DNA of 64,000 bases from Nemopilema nomurai (taxonomy: Eukaryota; Cnidaria; Scyphozoa; Rhizostomeae; Rhizostomatidae), in assembly GCA_003864495.1 (NCBI GenBank), contig ML133378.1:850009-914008 (forward strand), given 5' to 3'. Each line of letters opens with the position of its first letter. Positions within the stretch are counted from its first letter, which is position 1. Positions 11,412-23,959 of this stretch are shown in pieces. The notes under the pieces were generated by a model, which searched no databases, was not told the DNA's origin, and saw only the letters and a list, made by a program, of their open reading frames with translations. The translations under genes and the position numbers were made by a program.

Positions 11412-13100
11412 AGGGGGTCCGGGGGGCGTGCCCCCCCCACTTTTTTGTAAAACAATAGAGCTTTTCTAAATATATTTTGTTATGATTGTTAAAGTCTTCC
11501 TTGGCCCCTCCACTTTGCCCCTGCAATCTTTTGTAGAAAAACTTCAAATTCCTAATTTTGACCTATTTCCCACTGAAAGCATTAATAAAATGACATAGTA
11601 AAATAGGTGGCATAAATCCTTTAATAGCTGTTTCAGAATCATTCTCTAAATATTATAAGAGTGTTGACACTTGTTGAACAGGTCCTAGATCCTTCTACGC
11701 ACTTACATTGCCTGCGAAAAGTTTTTGGAACACCTCTGAGTAAGAGGAATCTTAAGTGAAGGGGGAATTTCTCGATACATGTTTGATGCACAACGCCAAA
11801 AAGTGGTAGCTACACCGTATCAAACACAAATTGGAGAAGCGTTTCCAATTCTAACAAAATTGTGTTGTGTCACCATTGCAGATGCACCCTCACTCCCAAA
11901 TCCAATTCAGTCTCCTAATGTTTTATCAGGCATCCTCTAAACTGGTTTTTAATGTGCTAGAAATATCCTCACTTGTTGCAGAAATTATTGGAATTAGCTT
12001 AAGGAATGCTGTTTCGATACGCTCTTCCTTTTATCCGAATTAGCAAATCGATATGCTCAGGCAGGGACCACAGGGTATGATTTTGATAGGGATGGGGCTG
12101 CAGATGGCAACAAAAGAAGGAGTCGAAGTTCCTGGAAAATTTATTGGCGCCAACGCCCTTTACTTTGGATTTAAGCATGACCAACCCCTTTTTTCAGCCC
12201 TAGAAGTGCCCTGAAAACAGGAACTGTGGAGCACTAGAAAAGTGGGCGGCTGGCAAGAATAAATGCATTTAAAAGGAGAATAGCAGCACTGAATAGGCTT
12301 ATAACTGTTATTTGCTTTATGGGATTTGCATCTTATATATTCAATATTTGTCTTCTTTCTCCATATAGTGCAACCAAAGAAATCAATAAATAATTTGGCT
12401 TGAAATGAATAATACCACTGTCCTGTCAAAACGTTTTTCTGAGATTCTTGCAGAAATTGTTAGCTAGTCTAGATTCATAAACTATTGGAAATATTTTTGA
12501 AGAACCTCTACTCGTTTACCAGGTATGAACGCTCGAACGAGGTTCAATTTGTCTCTAGAAAATGCCAAAATCTAATAACTTGGCATGAAGAAGGCCAATA
12601 TGGCAATCCTAACGCTGAAAGGCCTGCGGAAAAACTGCTCATCATGACTATAGAAATTTCGTTGTCTATTTGTTTGCTAATAAAACACCCTTGGGCTACA
12701 AGCTCTATTGTTCACTCTCCCCTCTGAAGCTCAAAGACATTTTCAACTCTTTCTATAAACTTTTTCCGCTTCCCAATTTCTGTCACAGGCTCTGATTGAT
12801 TAAAGGCTAACGCCTCTATAAAGAGGTAGAGTCGTAAAATTAAGAATAGCTTTTAAAGAATTTTAAAGAGCTTTCGTATTCCTTTTCTATCACCCCCTCA
12901 TTTACTAAAGCATCACTTACAATGTAAACGTTTTTGGTGCCATTTGTTAAATTCTAGTGTCTATGCAGGTCCGCATTAACGACTGTCGGGGCTCTGTGCT
13001 CAAAGCTGACTGCGTATGAACAATAATGACATCGTTGTAAGGAGAGCTATGCAAGAATAGTCGTGAAAAATTCCCAAGAGCTGACTTCAAAAATTGTACA
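11412..13100. other. Stretch with no supportable gene; GC-rich repeat relic at its left edge
   Basis: At 11412-11442 a G-run/C-run palindrome (GGGGGGCGTGCCCCCC) occurs. Similar motifs at 22650 and 28780 suggest fragments of one dispersed element family, often found near hAT-like ends. The rest shows only short unremarkable open frames. Confidence 0.4.
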
Positions 13101-13104
13101 ACTG

Positions 13105-13110
13105 TTTATT
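13105..13110 (-). terminator. Poly(A) signal of the neuropeptide gene
   Basis: AATAAA on the minus strand, 70 bp beyond the stop codon at 13180-13182. It supports a real 3' end for the neuropeptide transcript. Confidence 0.65.
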
Positions 13111-13179
13111 TCAAGAAGCGCACATACTGATGAAATGTAAGCTGTACCTTAAAACATTAATATTCAATTTTGATAAACA

Positions 13180-14910
13180 TTAATAAGCAGCATTGTCCTT
13201 CTCCCACAATAGAGAACTTGAATCTCCTGCTCCAATATCTCTGGTTGCTTTCCATTTTCTATTCGTTAAGTGATTTTCATCCATCACACTTTTACCTCGC
13301 ATAGACGTATCTATTCGCCTCTGTATCTTTTTATTGAAAAAGCTCTTCCAGTTGCCTCTGCTCATCTTTGCCTTCCCTTTCTTTGCATTCTCTATAACTT
13401 CTCGACCCGGTCGAAACCAGCACATTGGTGAATCACAATTGTCCTCGGAAACCTGTCGCTGAGTTTTTCTTTGACGGTGCATCACATTTTGAAGAAACCT
13501 TTTCAAGGCTGGTTTTCTATGTAGCAACCTTTTCGCTATTTCAGCAAAGTCCACAGCTCTTTTCTTTCCACCTCTAAACCAGCACATGGGTGAATTGCAA
13601 GACTCTTCCACTCTGCTGCTTGCTCTCTTCTTGCTCTTTTCCGTCTCAACATTGAAGCGACTGTTACGCTTGCCAGGTCTAAACCAGCACATTGGTGAAG
13701 TGCATTCTCGTTTCCCAGATCTAAAGGCAGCTTTATATATGTCAATGTCTAGGTCATTTTCAAATGGTTGTCTTCGTCGATTGTAAGTTCATTCGCCTCA
13801 GCATCTACTGTAAAATAAACAAGCAGCATCAAGCGTAAACATATGCTACTAATTTGCTCGTGGAGCTACATTTTGTCACACTTTTACATACCAGGCTTAT
13901 GAATAGCCAAAAGCAGCCCCTCCCCTGAATTTAGATTTTCTGATTATTTACATAATAATAGCCTACAGATTAGGACGTGACTGGCACAAACTTGGTACAA
14001 ACTTCAGTATCCCCCTTTTAGAATTCAAACTGTAGTATTGGCAGAAAAGCGATAGCATGACACTCCCCCATATATGGTACTCGCTAAACCATTTTTTGGG
14101 TCATATTTTTAATGGTTTCTAAGAATTCTAGTCGATTTATGCAAGCCTAGCTGATAAATGCAATGAGAAGTCCAAACTGACAAGGAGCGCAAGTAGCTCA
14201 CCAGAAAAAACACTAACGCTGACGTATTGTAAAGAGAAGGAAGTTTTGGAGCACTTTCATTATTCACGGTGTTGGAGAAAAGGAGGAATGTCAGCAACAA
14301 TGTAGAAAATGTGCTTGGTCCCTATCAAGCTTAAAGGAAGAATAGTATGTTCAAAGGCTGACAAAGATCAAGACAAATATCGCTAGATGATATAAAGGAA
14401 CTGACAGACTTTCCAACCACGGGTTCATCAAGCACCTTTCCGAGAATGGAACGGCTCGAAGCCCTTTCCTCTCCTAATGTACATGCCCACGCACACGTTT
14501 AGGTATTACTTTGCCCCAAATATTTATCTTAAGCATTATGGCATTTTATGCATTAGCTTTGCACTTTGTAATAGAAACAATTGATGTGTAAGCAAATTGC
14601 TGCTTTGTTTTAGTTTACCATGTTCTCATCTTCTATTGCTTCAAAGCTACACCGTATATGCAGCGAGAATATTTTTTACAATTCGATATATATTCAATAA
14701 TAAAGAATTGAGGCACTTCAGTTTGGTTTTTCGTAAACAGGCTTTTTATCACAATGAATAGCTTAGAAAAAATAAGAAAAGCCTCTAGCTAAAGGCACTT
14801 ACTTGTTGATCTTTTTCCTGTTGATCTTCCATAGGTAGTAGAGGTTACAGTAATAAAAAACAGCATTAGCCATACAACATCCATTTCTTGCTTCAGGTTA
14901 AGACGACCTC
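13180..14910 (-). CDS. Cyclic amidated neuropeptide precursor, CxSPMCWFR(P/G)-amide type
   Basis: Two minus-strand exons give a 216-residue secreted precursor. Exon 1 (14910-14803, ATG at 14884) encodes a signal peptide, MDVVWLMLFFITVTSTTYG, then RSTGKRST and a perfect donor (A|GTAAGT). Exon 2 (13748-13180) carries three peptide copies: ECTSPMCWFRPGKR, SCNSPMCWFRGGKKR and NCDSPMCWFRPGR. In each, two cysteines five residues apart could form a disulfide ring, and Gly before Lys/Arg marks cleavage and C-terminal amidation. The third copy follows R-QVSED, so a pyroglutamate start is possible. The peptides resemble the CTGQMCWFRamides of jellyfish, but with SP for GQ and an extra Pro or Gly at the C-terminus. 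The acceptor at 13749 fits the phase but is weak (CCTAG|AC). An upstream stretch (13811-13749) is open in a frame that does not join, so the exon 2 start needs cDNA. A poly(A) signal follows. Confidence 0.85.
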
Positions 14911-17279
14911 CTGTCAGAGTAAAGCAAATATTTCAAATCTCCAAATAATTATCATGAACAACTTTATCGCTTCATTGTTCAGTTTATTTTATATTACAAC
15001 TTCTATTCATTTCTAGAACAGATACTTCTGGGAACATAATGCTCCTTTATATATTCTAGCTATTTCTCAAAAAAGTATGAAATGTCATTCTTTGGCCTTC
15101 AGGACTATTATTTTTGTAGCATTATTACAGAACTTACATTAGGCCTTGTCATACTTAATTTTTTATCGAATAACTAGTTATTCAAAACTTTTAAATTGAT
15201 GCTAAAACATTAAACTATATATAAATGTGGAAGTAATATAGTACAACTAGGCTGTCGAAAGGACACTACTTCAGATTACTTGCTAAAACAGGTTTTCTTG
15301 TTTGCTAACATTGCTACTTAAGTTCAAATAAGCATCTAATCTTAGCGCTGCCAGTCGTTATAAGGCTCTACCATCATTTTAAATCTAATTTCCAACTCAT
15401 TAATGGGCATTACGTAAAGATTACAAGTACAATAATCTGGTTAATGGAGAAGTTGTCTGCCTATTCTTTGCAGGATTGGCAAGGCGTTGCAAGATTTATT
15501 TATAAAACGAAAAGTACCAGTTGCAAATGTACAGCAAGCAATAAACAGATAAATTTCGAGGTAAATGTATTGAATGCATCCTATCTTCAAGTTTCAAACG
15601 TGGTTAATGGTTTCTATTGCTTGATTAAAAGTTTCGGGAAGTATAACGACGATGTCGCCGGAATTATTTGTAATAAAGAAAACAGGCTGCTCTCTTGCAA
15701 ACCTTTTTGCAGCATCAGCTATGAGAATGGATAAATGAAGATCAAATGTCACTAAATGTAGGTTGGATGCTTAAAAATGTCACACGAAAATGAAACCAAA
15801 ATCAATTGCATATCATCATATCCTAGACTTCGAAATCTCATCATAGAAAAAGCGGCTCTGTTTTCTGCAGACAGCATTTGGCAGGACCATGGTGTGCTGA
15901 ACAATTTTCTGACGAGGAAAAGCATAGCTCTAGCCCAATTATACCACAAAGGATTTTGAGCCATTTCCTTTGAATTTCTTAGCAATGACTTGGCTGAGAC
16001 AAAGACATGTGTTTGCTTCTAAAGTGTACCATACTATCTGTAAAAATTTGCCATACGTTATGATAGTAAAAAACCCAAAGAAACAGTATCAATTTTGTAA
16101 CAAAGAGTGACTATTGCGATTGAGATTTATAGATGTTTTTTGCTAGTTTTTGCATTGAAAGTGGAGTCAAAATTTGCTTTTTATGAAATAGTTTGATTTT
16201 ATGAGAAGATTTTTTTTCTCCTCAATCTACGTCGTCCTCAATCAAATCCAGACACTATTTATGGCAAAGTTTCATCAATTTCTCAAACATTTATGTCGGA
16301 AGGTTGTATAAGTGTAGCCGGCAAATTAACTTATGATGCACCGCAAAGCGTTAAGAAGAAAAATTACCTGCTTTCAATTTGTAGGGAAATTGGACAGTGT
16401 CAAGAACGACTCATTTAACGACAACCACCTTGATACCTTGAGTTGATTTTTTTCGATCGTGAATTTTGATCTTAAACAATAATGCAAAGCAGTATTGCTA
16501 ACAAATTAAGCAATGTAATTTGTCGGACTTGGCTAGTCAAGCTACGGTAAAAGCAACTTTAACAATGAAATTATAGACTACAATTAGATTTAACAATTTA
16601 CTCGAGAAGGTGTTACTGTGATAAAGTTTATCTTTTGTTGGTAATAATGTATGCAGAAGTAGAGCTACGATTCTGCGAGTTATATAAACGCGAACAACTG
16701 TTGGGAGGTGGAAAGATTTTATAATGAAAGTAGTGCATCAATCTCATCGCACAGCGCTTCCCTATAGCAAAAACAACGGCCCAATTTACTTCTATCACTT
16801 TTCCTAAGGTTGTTGCATTTTCTGTCTAATTTGCTAAAATTCAGAAGGGTGGATTTTTGTTATATTCAAATAACCTTAGAGAAGAAATGAAACGATAATG
16901 TGTTTTATAAAATAATTCGGTGCCACGAATTGCTGACTAGTAAAAGACAAATATTACTTCTCCTTCTTTCTGCAATCTTCGGTTTAAAGAATTGGCTTGC
17001 AGCCGTGGCACCGTTGCTGTATGCCTTGAAAGCTAGCATTGAAATGTAAACATTTCCTTCAAGAGACATTGTGATATGAAATCATTCCTCAAACTCTTTC
17101 TTTAAACACTTTGAACGAATGAAGTAGAAATCACTTTGTGATTTTTGTTTTCTAGAACTTTAAGAATAGGAGAATGCATTTTTGCGCTTATGGGAGAAGA
17201 TAATTTCCAATTTAATCTGATATCATAAATTCTGAATTAATTCTTACAAGATTGGCCATGTTTTTTGTGTATGACTTAC
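14911..17279. other. Stretch without a supportable gene (likely 5' intron of the neuropeptide gene)
   Basis: An acceptor-like CTTTACTCTGACAG lies at 14911-14924 on minus, just before the start-codon exon, so this region may be an intron. A 96-codon frame on + (15444-15734, with several cysteines) has no signal peptide or recognisable domain, and I do not call it a gene. Confidence 0.35.
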
Positions 17280-17326
17280 GAAGATTGCCGCCGGGCAAGC
17301 AGCTGATTGCATTTACCGTAGTTGCC
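17280..17326 (-). other. Possible 47-bp non-coding exon
   Basis: On minus, CTGCCTTTAG precedes 17326 and C|GTAAGT follows 17280, so this is a short block with strong splice sites on both sides. A second block ends CTGTCAG|GTAAGG at 17649. No convincing protein is encoded. Lying upstream on the same strand as the neuropeptide gene, they could be its 5' UTR exons. This is an inference from splice signals only. Confidence 0.3.
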
Positions 17327-17759
17327 CTAAAGGCAGTATCAAAATTATCTGCGTAATCTCTTATTAACAGAGAGTTATCTTCGACTAAAGGGATCGAATT
17401 TTCGTTAGCATCACTTTCATCAAGTCACCACCTTAGATACTAACTAAGTGCTAATAATTTGTATTTTTAAATTGCCGATTTGTGCAGAAACATTCTTGTA
17501 TCTTTGCTTCATTTGCATGAAGGAAAAACATGCATCTGTGAAAGATACATGGACAATTTATAAAGGTTGAGGACTAACCTATTTCTTGATTGAAAAGAGA
17601 TTTGCGTTGAACGGAAAGTTAGCAAAATAGAGAAGAGGCTCACCTTACCTGACAGATGAAGCTCGCAGTCCTGTCCAATTTTTCTGCTTGTCGAGTTTCC
17701 TCCTAACAAAGCAAAGATTCGTGCCCGAGTGACGAACAGCATACGCACTCTCGAATTTA

Positions 17760-19840
17760 TAATGAAATCGAAGAAGAGTATGGATAATTAGAAGCTAAAG
17801 CTATTAATTATTGATAGATGACTCTCAATGATAAAAAGTGACTTGGAGGGAACATTAAAGGACTTCATATTACCAAATGGCTAAATCTTTGCATTTCTGA
17901 TTTTAAGCTCATTACCCTTTAGGCGATTAAATGAAATATTGATAAACTACGGCATGAAATAAACACAGAAGGGCTTTGACATTTTGCCGTTTAAAAACGC
18001 TTGCTGATGTCTCACTGCTTTCAAATAGAGCTTTGCATTGCTAATTCCAATAGCATGTGCTCGACGAACTTTCTTTCTGCACTTTTCCCAATGCCGACTT
18101 TTGTATCTAATGCATCAATGTTTGCATGCCATATGATGCACGTTCACTCAATATTTCAAAGTTGAGCAGTGAATAGGCAACTAGTCATATTCAAAAATAA
18201 TCTCCATGAACACATAGAAGTGCCAAAGTAAATGAACAAGCTGCAGAAAATTGTTTAGGAATGCAATTTCTTATAATTTAAGATAAGGAATAGCTAGTTC
18301 CGGTTGTAATTTTTATAATTTCATTTGCCATCATGGTTACTTTTGAGTGATCATGTACTTTTGATTAGGTATTATTTAGCCAATAGATTTTGCATTTTGA
18401 AGGTTCTGCTCATAGTCAATGAATGTCTCAAGATGAGATTAAATAGAAACAGATGCTAGAGCACTGCAAGACTCTGGTTATGGACAATCACTACTCTGGC
18501 AATTCCTGAAGAACAGCTACTTCCAGATCTTTTAGTATTTGGCACAGGGTACTGCTCATGGTTTTTTGCCAGTAAAGATCGTCAATGACAAAGGGAAGTA
18601 TAGCTTTGGAAAACTTTAATTCGACAGCTGAGTGAATGAATCAGTGAATGGAAGAAAAAAGCAATCTACTTCGATGTTTCTCCATAATTGATGACAGATG
18701 TCAAGGTGTGCCACAAGGATTCACAGGCAGTGTATGACTTTTGACACGGGTCATCTTGACTCTTAGGCTAGATATTTTCTTTAACATAGGTCAAACATAG
18801 CAATTTGCAAATACGGCTCAATGATACTGTCTATGGTGCCTTGCCGCAAGACACTCTGACGTCACAAATCAAAACGAAAATAGCTCCATTTCAAAAGCCC
18901 ATTACATAAATAAAACGGCCTTTAAGACATTAAGGCGATTTCTCTGTTGCGCGTCATTTTTCGTGAGTTCAAACAATATTTTCTTTAGTAGAAAAGCGTA
19001 GAGACAGAAATATATTTGCATTTATGCCATGTGCAAATGAATGAATCATAAAACAAATGCCAATACAAAGCCAATAGTTCAGTTTCCTGCGTACTGGTGC
19101 AGGTGTTGCAAGAACTACCAAGCATTAATGGTTGAAAAAGGTCACCTTAACAAAATCAATTAGAAAGTCAAACACATTAATTATCGAGCTTGAATCGTTA
19201 TGCGCGTTATTTTAGCCTCTTAATTACTGAAAATATCTGCAGACAACACTGTTTGCTTCACCAATTCAAAATTTTCTCTCATTAATTAAAGTCGGCTCAA
19301 ATACTCGTTTTATTGCCGCCGATGCCGTCTCACCATTCAATTCCATCTTGACTCTTGACTTTTCTGGTTTGGTTTTTGCAGCCAGCTTCCCCACATGAAG
19401 CAACTAAAAACAAATATTACAGCATTTAAGCTTGAAAACTCCTTTTTCAATTCGCAGGATTGTCTAGAAACGTGTTTTTACTTGCTTTAGCCAACCGAAA
19501 GCTCTCTCACATCTAACTTGGGTGACTGAAAGGGTGAGAAGGTATTCATAGGTTAAATATGATTAGAGTATGCTGGTGTATTTAATTCTGTACAGCATTT
19601 TTTAACAGCAAACCAACACTGCTTGCATGTCTCTTTTCATTCAATTCGATTTTCACAAATACCGTTCTCCATTTCGCCTACAGTAAATTCATCGTTGCAA
19701 ATTCTCCCATCGTCGCCCTCTCTAGAAAACTGCATACGGTCTGAATATCACCAAAATTTCCTTGCGGCGTTTTACTGAGTGAATACATGGATGAATGGCT
19801 TGAATACCGATTTGAATGCAGAAAGTCAGGCCTCCAACGA
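17760..19840. other. Stretch with no supportable gene
   Basis: AT-rich, with no domain, repeat array or splice-bounded exon that I can defend. Confidence 0.45.
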
Positions 19841-19843
19841 AAA

Positions 19844-19951
19844 GGCAGATACACTGGCAGATACACTGGCAGATACACTGGCAGATACACTGGCAGATAC
19901 ACTGGCAGATACACTGGCAGATACACTGGCAGATACACTGGCAGATACACT
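19844..19951. repeat. 12-bp minisatellite, nine units
   Basis: Nine essentially perfect units of GGCAGATACACT in tandem (108 bp). Because 12 is a multiple of 3, all frames stay open and give artefactual repetitive peptides such as DTLADTLA. There is no sign of a real gene around it. Confidence 0.95.
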
Positions 19952-21064
19952 GGGAAACGATGCAATCTTTTCCAAGCTCTTCATTAGCTCAAGTTTCTTT
20001 ATTGAAATGAAAGTGAATCAAAATCGGTGCCATTCATGCCACCTATGTTTCTTAATTATTTGCGAGTATTTCGCTTTCATGCAACCAACAACCCTTTTGA
20101 AAGAAATTTCTAATTGAGGGTATTGAGTTGTGATAGACCAGAGTGAGAATATTACTTTTGATGAAAACGTTGCAGACTTGATTCTCTCAAAGAAGTATAT
20201 ATGTTTGAGCATTACTTAAAATGTCTGTCTTGTAAGAAATGGATTATTTTCATTGGAGGTCATTTATATCCAGTTGTGCGCTCTTATTACATCTATAATG
20301 CTGCCAGCTTTAGACCTTTCTTGCTTGCCCATTCAATTCCTTTTTCCTAGCCTCAGTCACCCTTGTTTGTTTCCAACTTACCATTGCTCGTTGTACATGA
20401 AGGTACCACCACGTGTCGCTAGTGTCGTTAATCCTTGCATTTTAATTAGTAACGTTATAATTACGTCAAACCGCAGTTTGTCGAGTAGATTTCATCTCTG
20501 TGTTATAGGATGTCGCTTTGCCTCACCTCGCCTATAAGTTGATTCGCAGAATTTCATGTCTTGATCTCCAAGATAAATTCCTCTGGTTGTTGAGACAGCG
20601 TGGCTTTAGAAGTTTACATCCCTGAAATTCTTAATCATGAGAATCATTTGATAAGAACCTCTGTTAATGCGATACAATTTCTTTCATATTTTGTCAAAAT
20701 TCTTAATTGCTATCGCCATTGGTCACTATGAGCATTTTGCCTTTGTGACTTTCCTCGATTTCAATCGTTTTTGATGTGTTCGTTAATCGATCACTTTTGT
20801 CTTCAGAGCAATATTCTATACATTATGATACCAATCATGACAGCAACAATCTCTCTTACTGACAAAGAACAGTCCCTAAATCCTATTATCTTTGAACAGT
20901 TTCGTAAAAGATTCACATATGTCTAACTGTAAAAATTTAGGCATTATAATTCCGGACAAATACTCCAAAGCTGCTTCTTGGAGGAACTTCCACGTTTTTT
21001 TTCTGTTATGTTTTTGTACCCACCTTTCGATGAAAGGCTTGAGATAAAACAAGAGCATGCACTT

Positions 21065-21770
21065 ATTAGGCTGGTCACATGCTTTGATTTTTTACTCGAG
21101 GCTGTGGTGAGTGTCACTGAGAAATAAAGAAGGGAAAGAACATGAAATTGCCATCAGGCTGCCAGATGCTGGACATATTCAATAGATGAAGGCCTGAGAG
21201 ATGAAGGCCTAATTAATTCACCAAGCAGCTTATCAGCTTATTTCATGTTTGCTATAGGGGACCGACAACATTTTCTTTTAGAACAGGCTCCGTCACTGTC
21301 AACGGCGATGCAATTTCCTTTGCTTCAACTTGGCTTACGAACTGAGACAAATATATTTAATCACATTTCCTTAGAGTTCTCCCAAAAGTGTGTCATGAAA
21401 GCCTATGCTTTACAAGTAAGAAAATATTACAACTTTCTTTTGTAGCGACTTCTATTATTGCTTGTAGATGATGGACCTGAAATGTAGCAAAAGCATATCC
21501 TAGTCTGACTATTCGCATGATTTGTATTTTTTACTCGGGGGTGTTTTGAGTATCACAAAGTAATAGAGAAGCGAAAGAATATGACATCGGGCTGACAGAT
21601 GTTGGAATTATTCACGAACGCATAATTGATTCACCAAGCAGCTTATCAGCTCAGTTCATGTTTGCTATAGGGGACCGACAAAATTCTCTTTTAGTGCTGG
21701 CTCCGTCACTGTTAAGGGCGATGCAATTTCCTTTGCTTCATTTCGGATTATAAACTGAGAGGAGAAAGCT
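21065..21770. repeat. Diverged tandem duplication, period about 413 bp
   Basis: The segment around 21240-21325 (TTCATGTTTGCTATAGGGG, GCGATGCAATTTCCTTTGC) is repeated at about 21655-21740. The left part (TTTTTTACTCG, GAGTGTCAC, GCAGCTTATCAGCT) also matches between the two copies. The copies differ by scattered substitutions and small indels, so the duplication is old. No coding function is visible. Confidence 0.75.
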
Positions 21771-22602
21771 TTCCTTAAGTGATTTAGAGAACAAATTTAA
21801 GGGAAGATAACTAAATCTAGTTGCATTTTGGGCGTTTTAAAGCAAAGATTACATTATGGTTATTACTTGAACATAGCGTCGGCTACATGCAAAGCGGGAA
21901 GATTTTTTTAATAGATTTCAGATAGCGTTTTGTCAAATCACTATTCACTGGGTATGAAGCCGGCCAGGCACTTTGGCCTCTCATTGGCATTATTGGATGT
22001 ACATAGCTCTTAGCATGTTGAAAATGGATTGTAAGTATTTTGCTATGGTATCAATTAAGGCATTAAATATTCCTGCTCATAAAACTTCTATTTGTTAATT
22101 GGTATTTCTATGCAGTTCGAGTTAAGCTTCCAGATAGCATTTCAATTTTTAACCAAACTAGATGCATTGTAACAAAGATGTAGCAGAACTCTCTTTGAAA
22201 AAACTTTTTTATTTTAGCAGCAGGAAATGCTTCCTAACTTTGTACCTATGACATATGATTCGACGTTGCTTCTCCAAGCTTCTTCTTACAATTTCAAAAT
22301 ACGATTAATTTGCAATATGCAACTTTGCTTACAAGACTGTATTATCCATTCATGACGCTGTACCACAACCGTAAAGGTAATCGTGGCACACCACACTTGT
22401 GTTCTGCCAACGTGTAATATAAAATAAACACCACCCATACACAACACCACAACAGCACTGCTCCACCGCCTGTAAATCCCTATTGGCTCAACAACAGTGT
22501 ATGAGGACATTATGTGAACTACTTAGTCGTCATACCACTTCACAGTGGAGGGTAAGGCAAGACTTGTCATTTCATGGAAACAATATCTTTACAGCGCCCT
22601 CT

Positions 22603-23841
22603 CACCCAGCCAGTGGCGGATACAGGAATTAATTTGAGCGGGTTCCAAAGGGGGGCGGGGGCGTAGCCCCGGGAATTTTTTAGAGACCACGCCCTTAAAA
22701 TCGCGGGAGATAGTGGCAACGCCCATATTCACTAGCGAAATGAGCTTGTCGAGAGAAAAGAAGATGAATGAAATGTTACGATATAAAGCAAAGTGTAATG
22801 AAAAGATCATTTTGGCTTCCTGTCCCCCAAATGGTACAATAACAACCATTTGTATTATTTGCTTAAAGCAGGGGTCCCATGGGGTGCCACCCACTCTTTG
22901 TTGCAGGATTTATTTGTTGCAGCAACAGCTCTTTAAAACAGGGTAATAATTGAAAAGGCAAGGCAAATATCAATGATCAGCAACAGTTCTTTAAAACACT
23001 GTAATAACTGAAAAGGCAAATATCAATTTCTTGCTTATTCCTTTATTTTTAATTCCTTTATTCTTGCTTCAGAGTGACCAATTTTATTTGCAAAGAATAA
23101 ACATGGAACACAAAAACACCCATTTGAAAATTTTGAATAAGCAAGCCAAGGAAAATCATTCAGCCAACTGAGTAGGAATTTTCTGGATTTGCCAGACTCC
23201 AGTTTAAGAGGAAATTCAAAATCTTGTGGAGGGACCCAACCTTTAAGAAATCTGCAAGCTCAGAATCATCTAGTAGATGTTTTCCAGAAAAGACAAAGTG
23301 GCCAATTGATATCAAAAGAACTAACACTTCCAGAAAAAAAGAGGAAAGCAAGGTTTCTTTTCAGGGGTTGCCGAGTCACCACTGATACAATCAAACTCTT
23401 GTATTCGCTTTGCTCCCTTGGAAATACTTATTTCCAATGAGGTGATGATTTCTTTAGAGAGTCTTTTTGGAGGCAGATTCAACTTTGTTTGAACAAATTT
23501 AGGTGCTGATACAGAAGCATGGGATTTACATGTTTTGCCTTGAGAATCTTCACCAATAAGAAGGATTGGGACAAAGTGGTTTGGATTAAAAGTATAATGT
23601 GAAGCTGTGCTGACATAGCCACACCTTGTCCAAAGAATGTGAACCAATTGCTGACCAATAACATCCATATCCATATCATATTGAACCAGTAAAAGGCAAT
23701 CAGCCTTTCACAACAACCTTCACGAAGGTAATCGGTGATGGAGTCTTTTTAGATAACTAATCTAAGGAATTTTTTCTTAACAAAATCTGACAGGGTTCCG
23801 GAACCCTTGGAACCCGGTCTAGATCCGCCACTGCACCCAGC
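22603..23841. mobile_element. Non-autonomous hAT-like DNA transposon with 8-bp target duplication
   Basis: The element spans 22611-23833. It starts CAGTGGCGGATACAGG and ends with the reverse complement of CAGTGGCGGATCTAGA, giving an 11-bp identical terminal inverted repeat. Both sides are flanked by CACCCAGC (22603-22610 and 23834-23841), an exact 8-bp target duplication, as made by hAT (also P) transposases. A GC-rich block (GGGGGCGTAGCCCC) follows the left end. The interior is 1.2 kb and has short open frames on minus (23321-23674 and others), but no RNase-H-like transposase core or BED finger that I recognise. It was presumably moved by an enzyme encoded elsewhere. The intact duplication and ends suggest a moderately recent insertion. 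Confidence 0.85.
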
Positions 23842-23959
23842 AACGCATGCGATTCAAACGGCTTGTAGAAACAATCGGCTTGGTTCACTTTCTATCAATA
23901 TATCAATAGATGATAATGTGATAAATAAGTAAGCTGGCCTATCAAGCTGATAAAATTTC

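Noticed and set aside
14109..14300. Hydrophobic minus-strand frame that could be a signal-peptide exon for the neuropeptide gene
   Set aside because: The exon at 14884-14803 has a better signal peptide, a true ATG and a perfect donor in the phase that fits exon 2.
15444..15734. 96-codon frame with several cysteines on +
   Set aside because: No signal peptide, domain or splice context. The region is better explained as an intron or intergenic DNA upstream of the neuropeptide gene on the other strand.
19678..20117. Open frames in several phases across the 12-bp repeat, giving DTLADTLA- or GRYTGRYT-type peptides
   Set aside because: They exist only because the repeat length is a multiple of three and lacks stops. 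No signal peptide, splice sites or flanking coding sequence.
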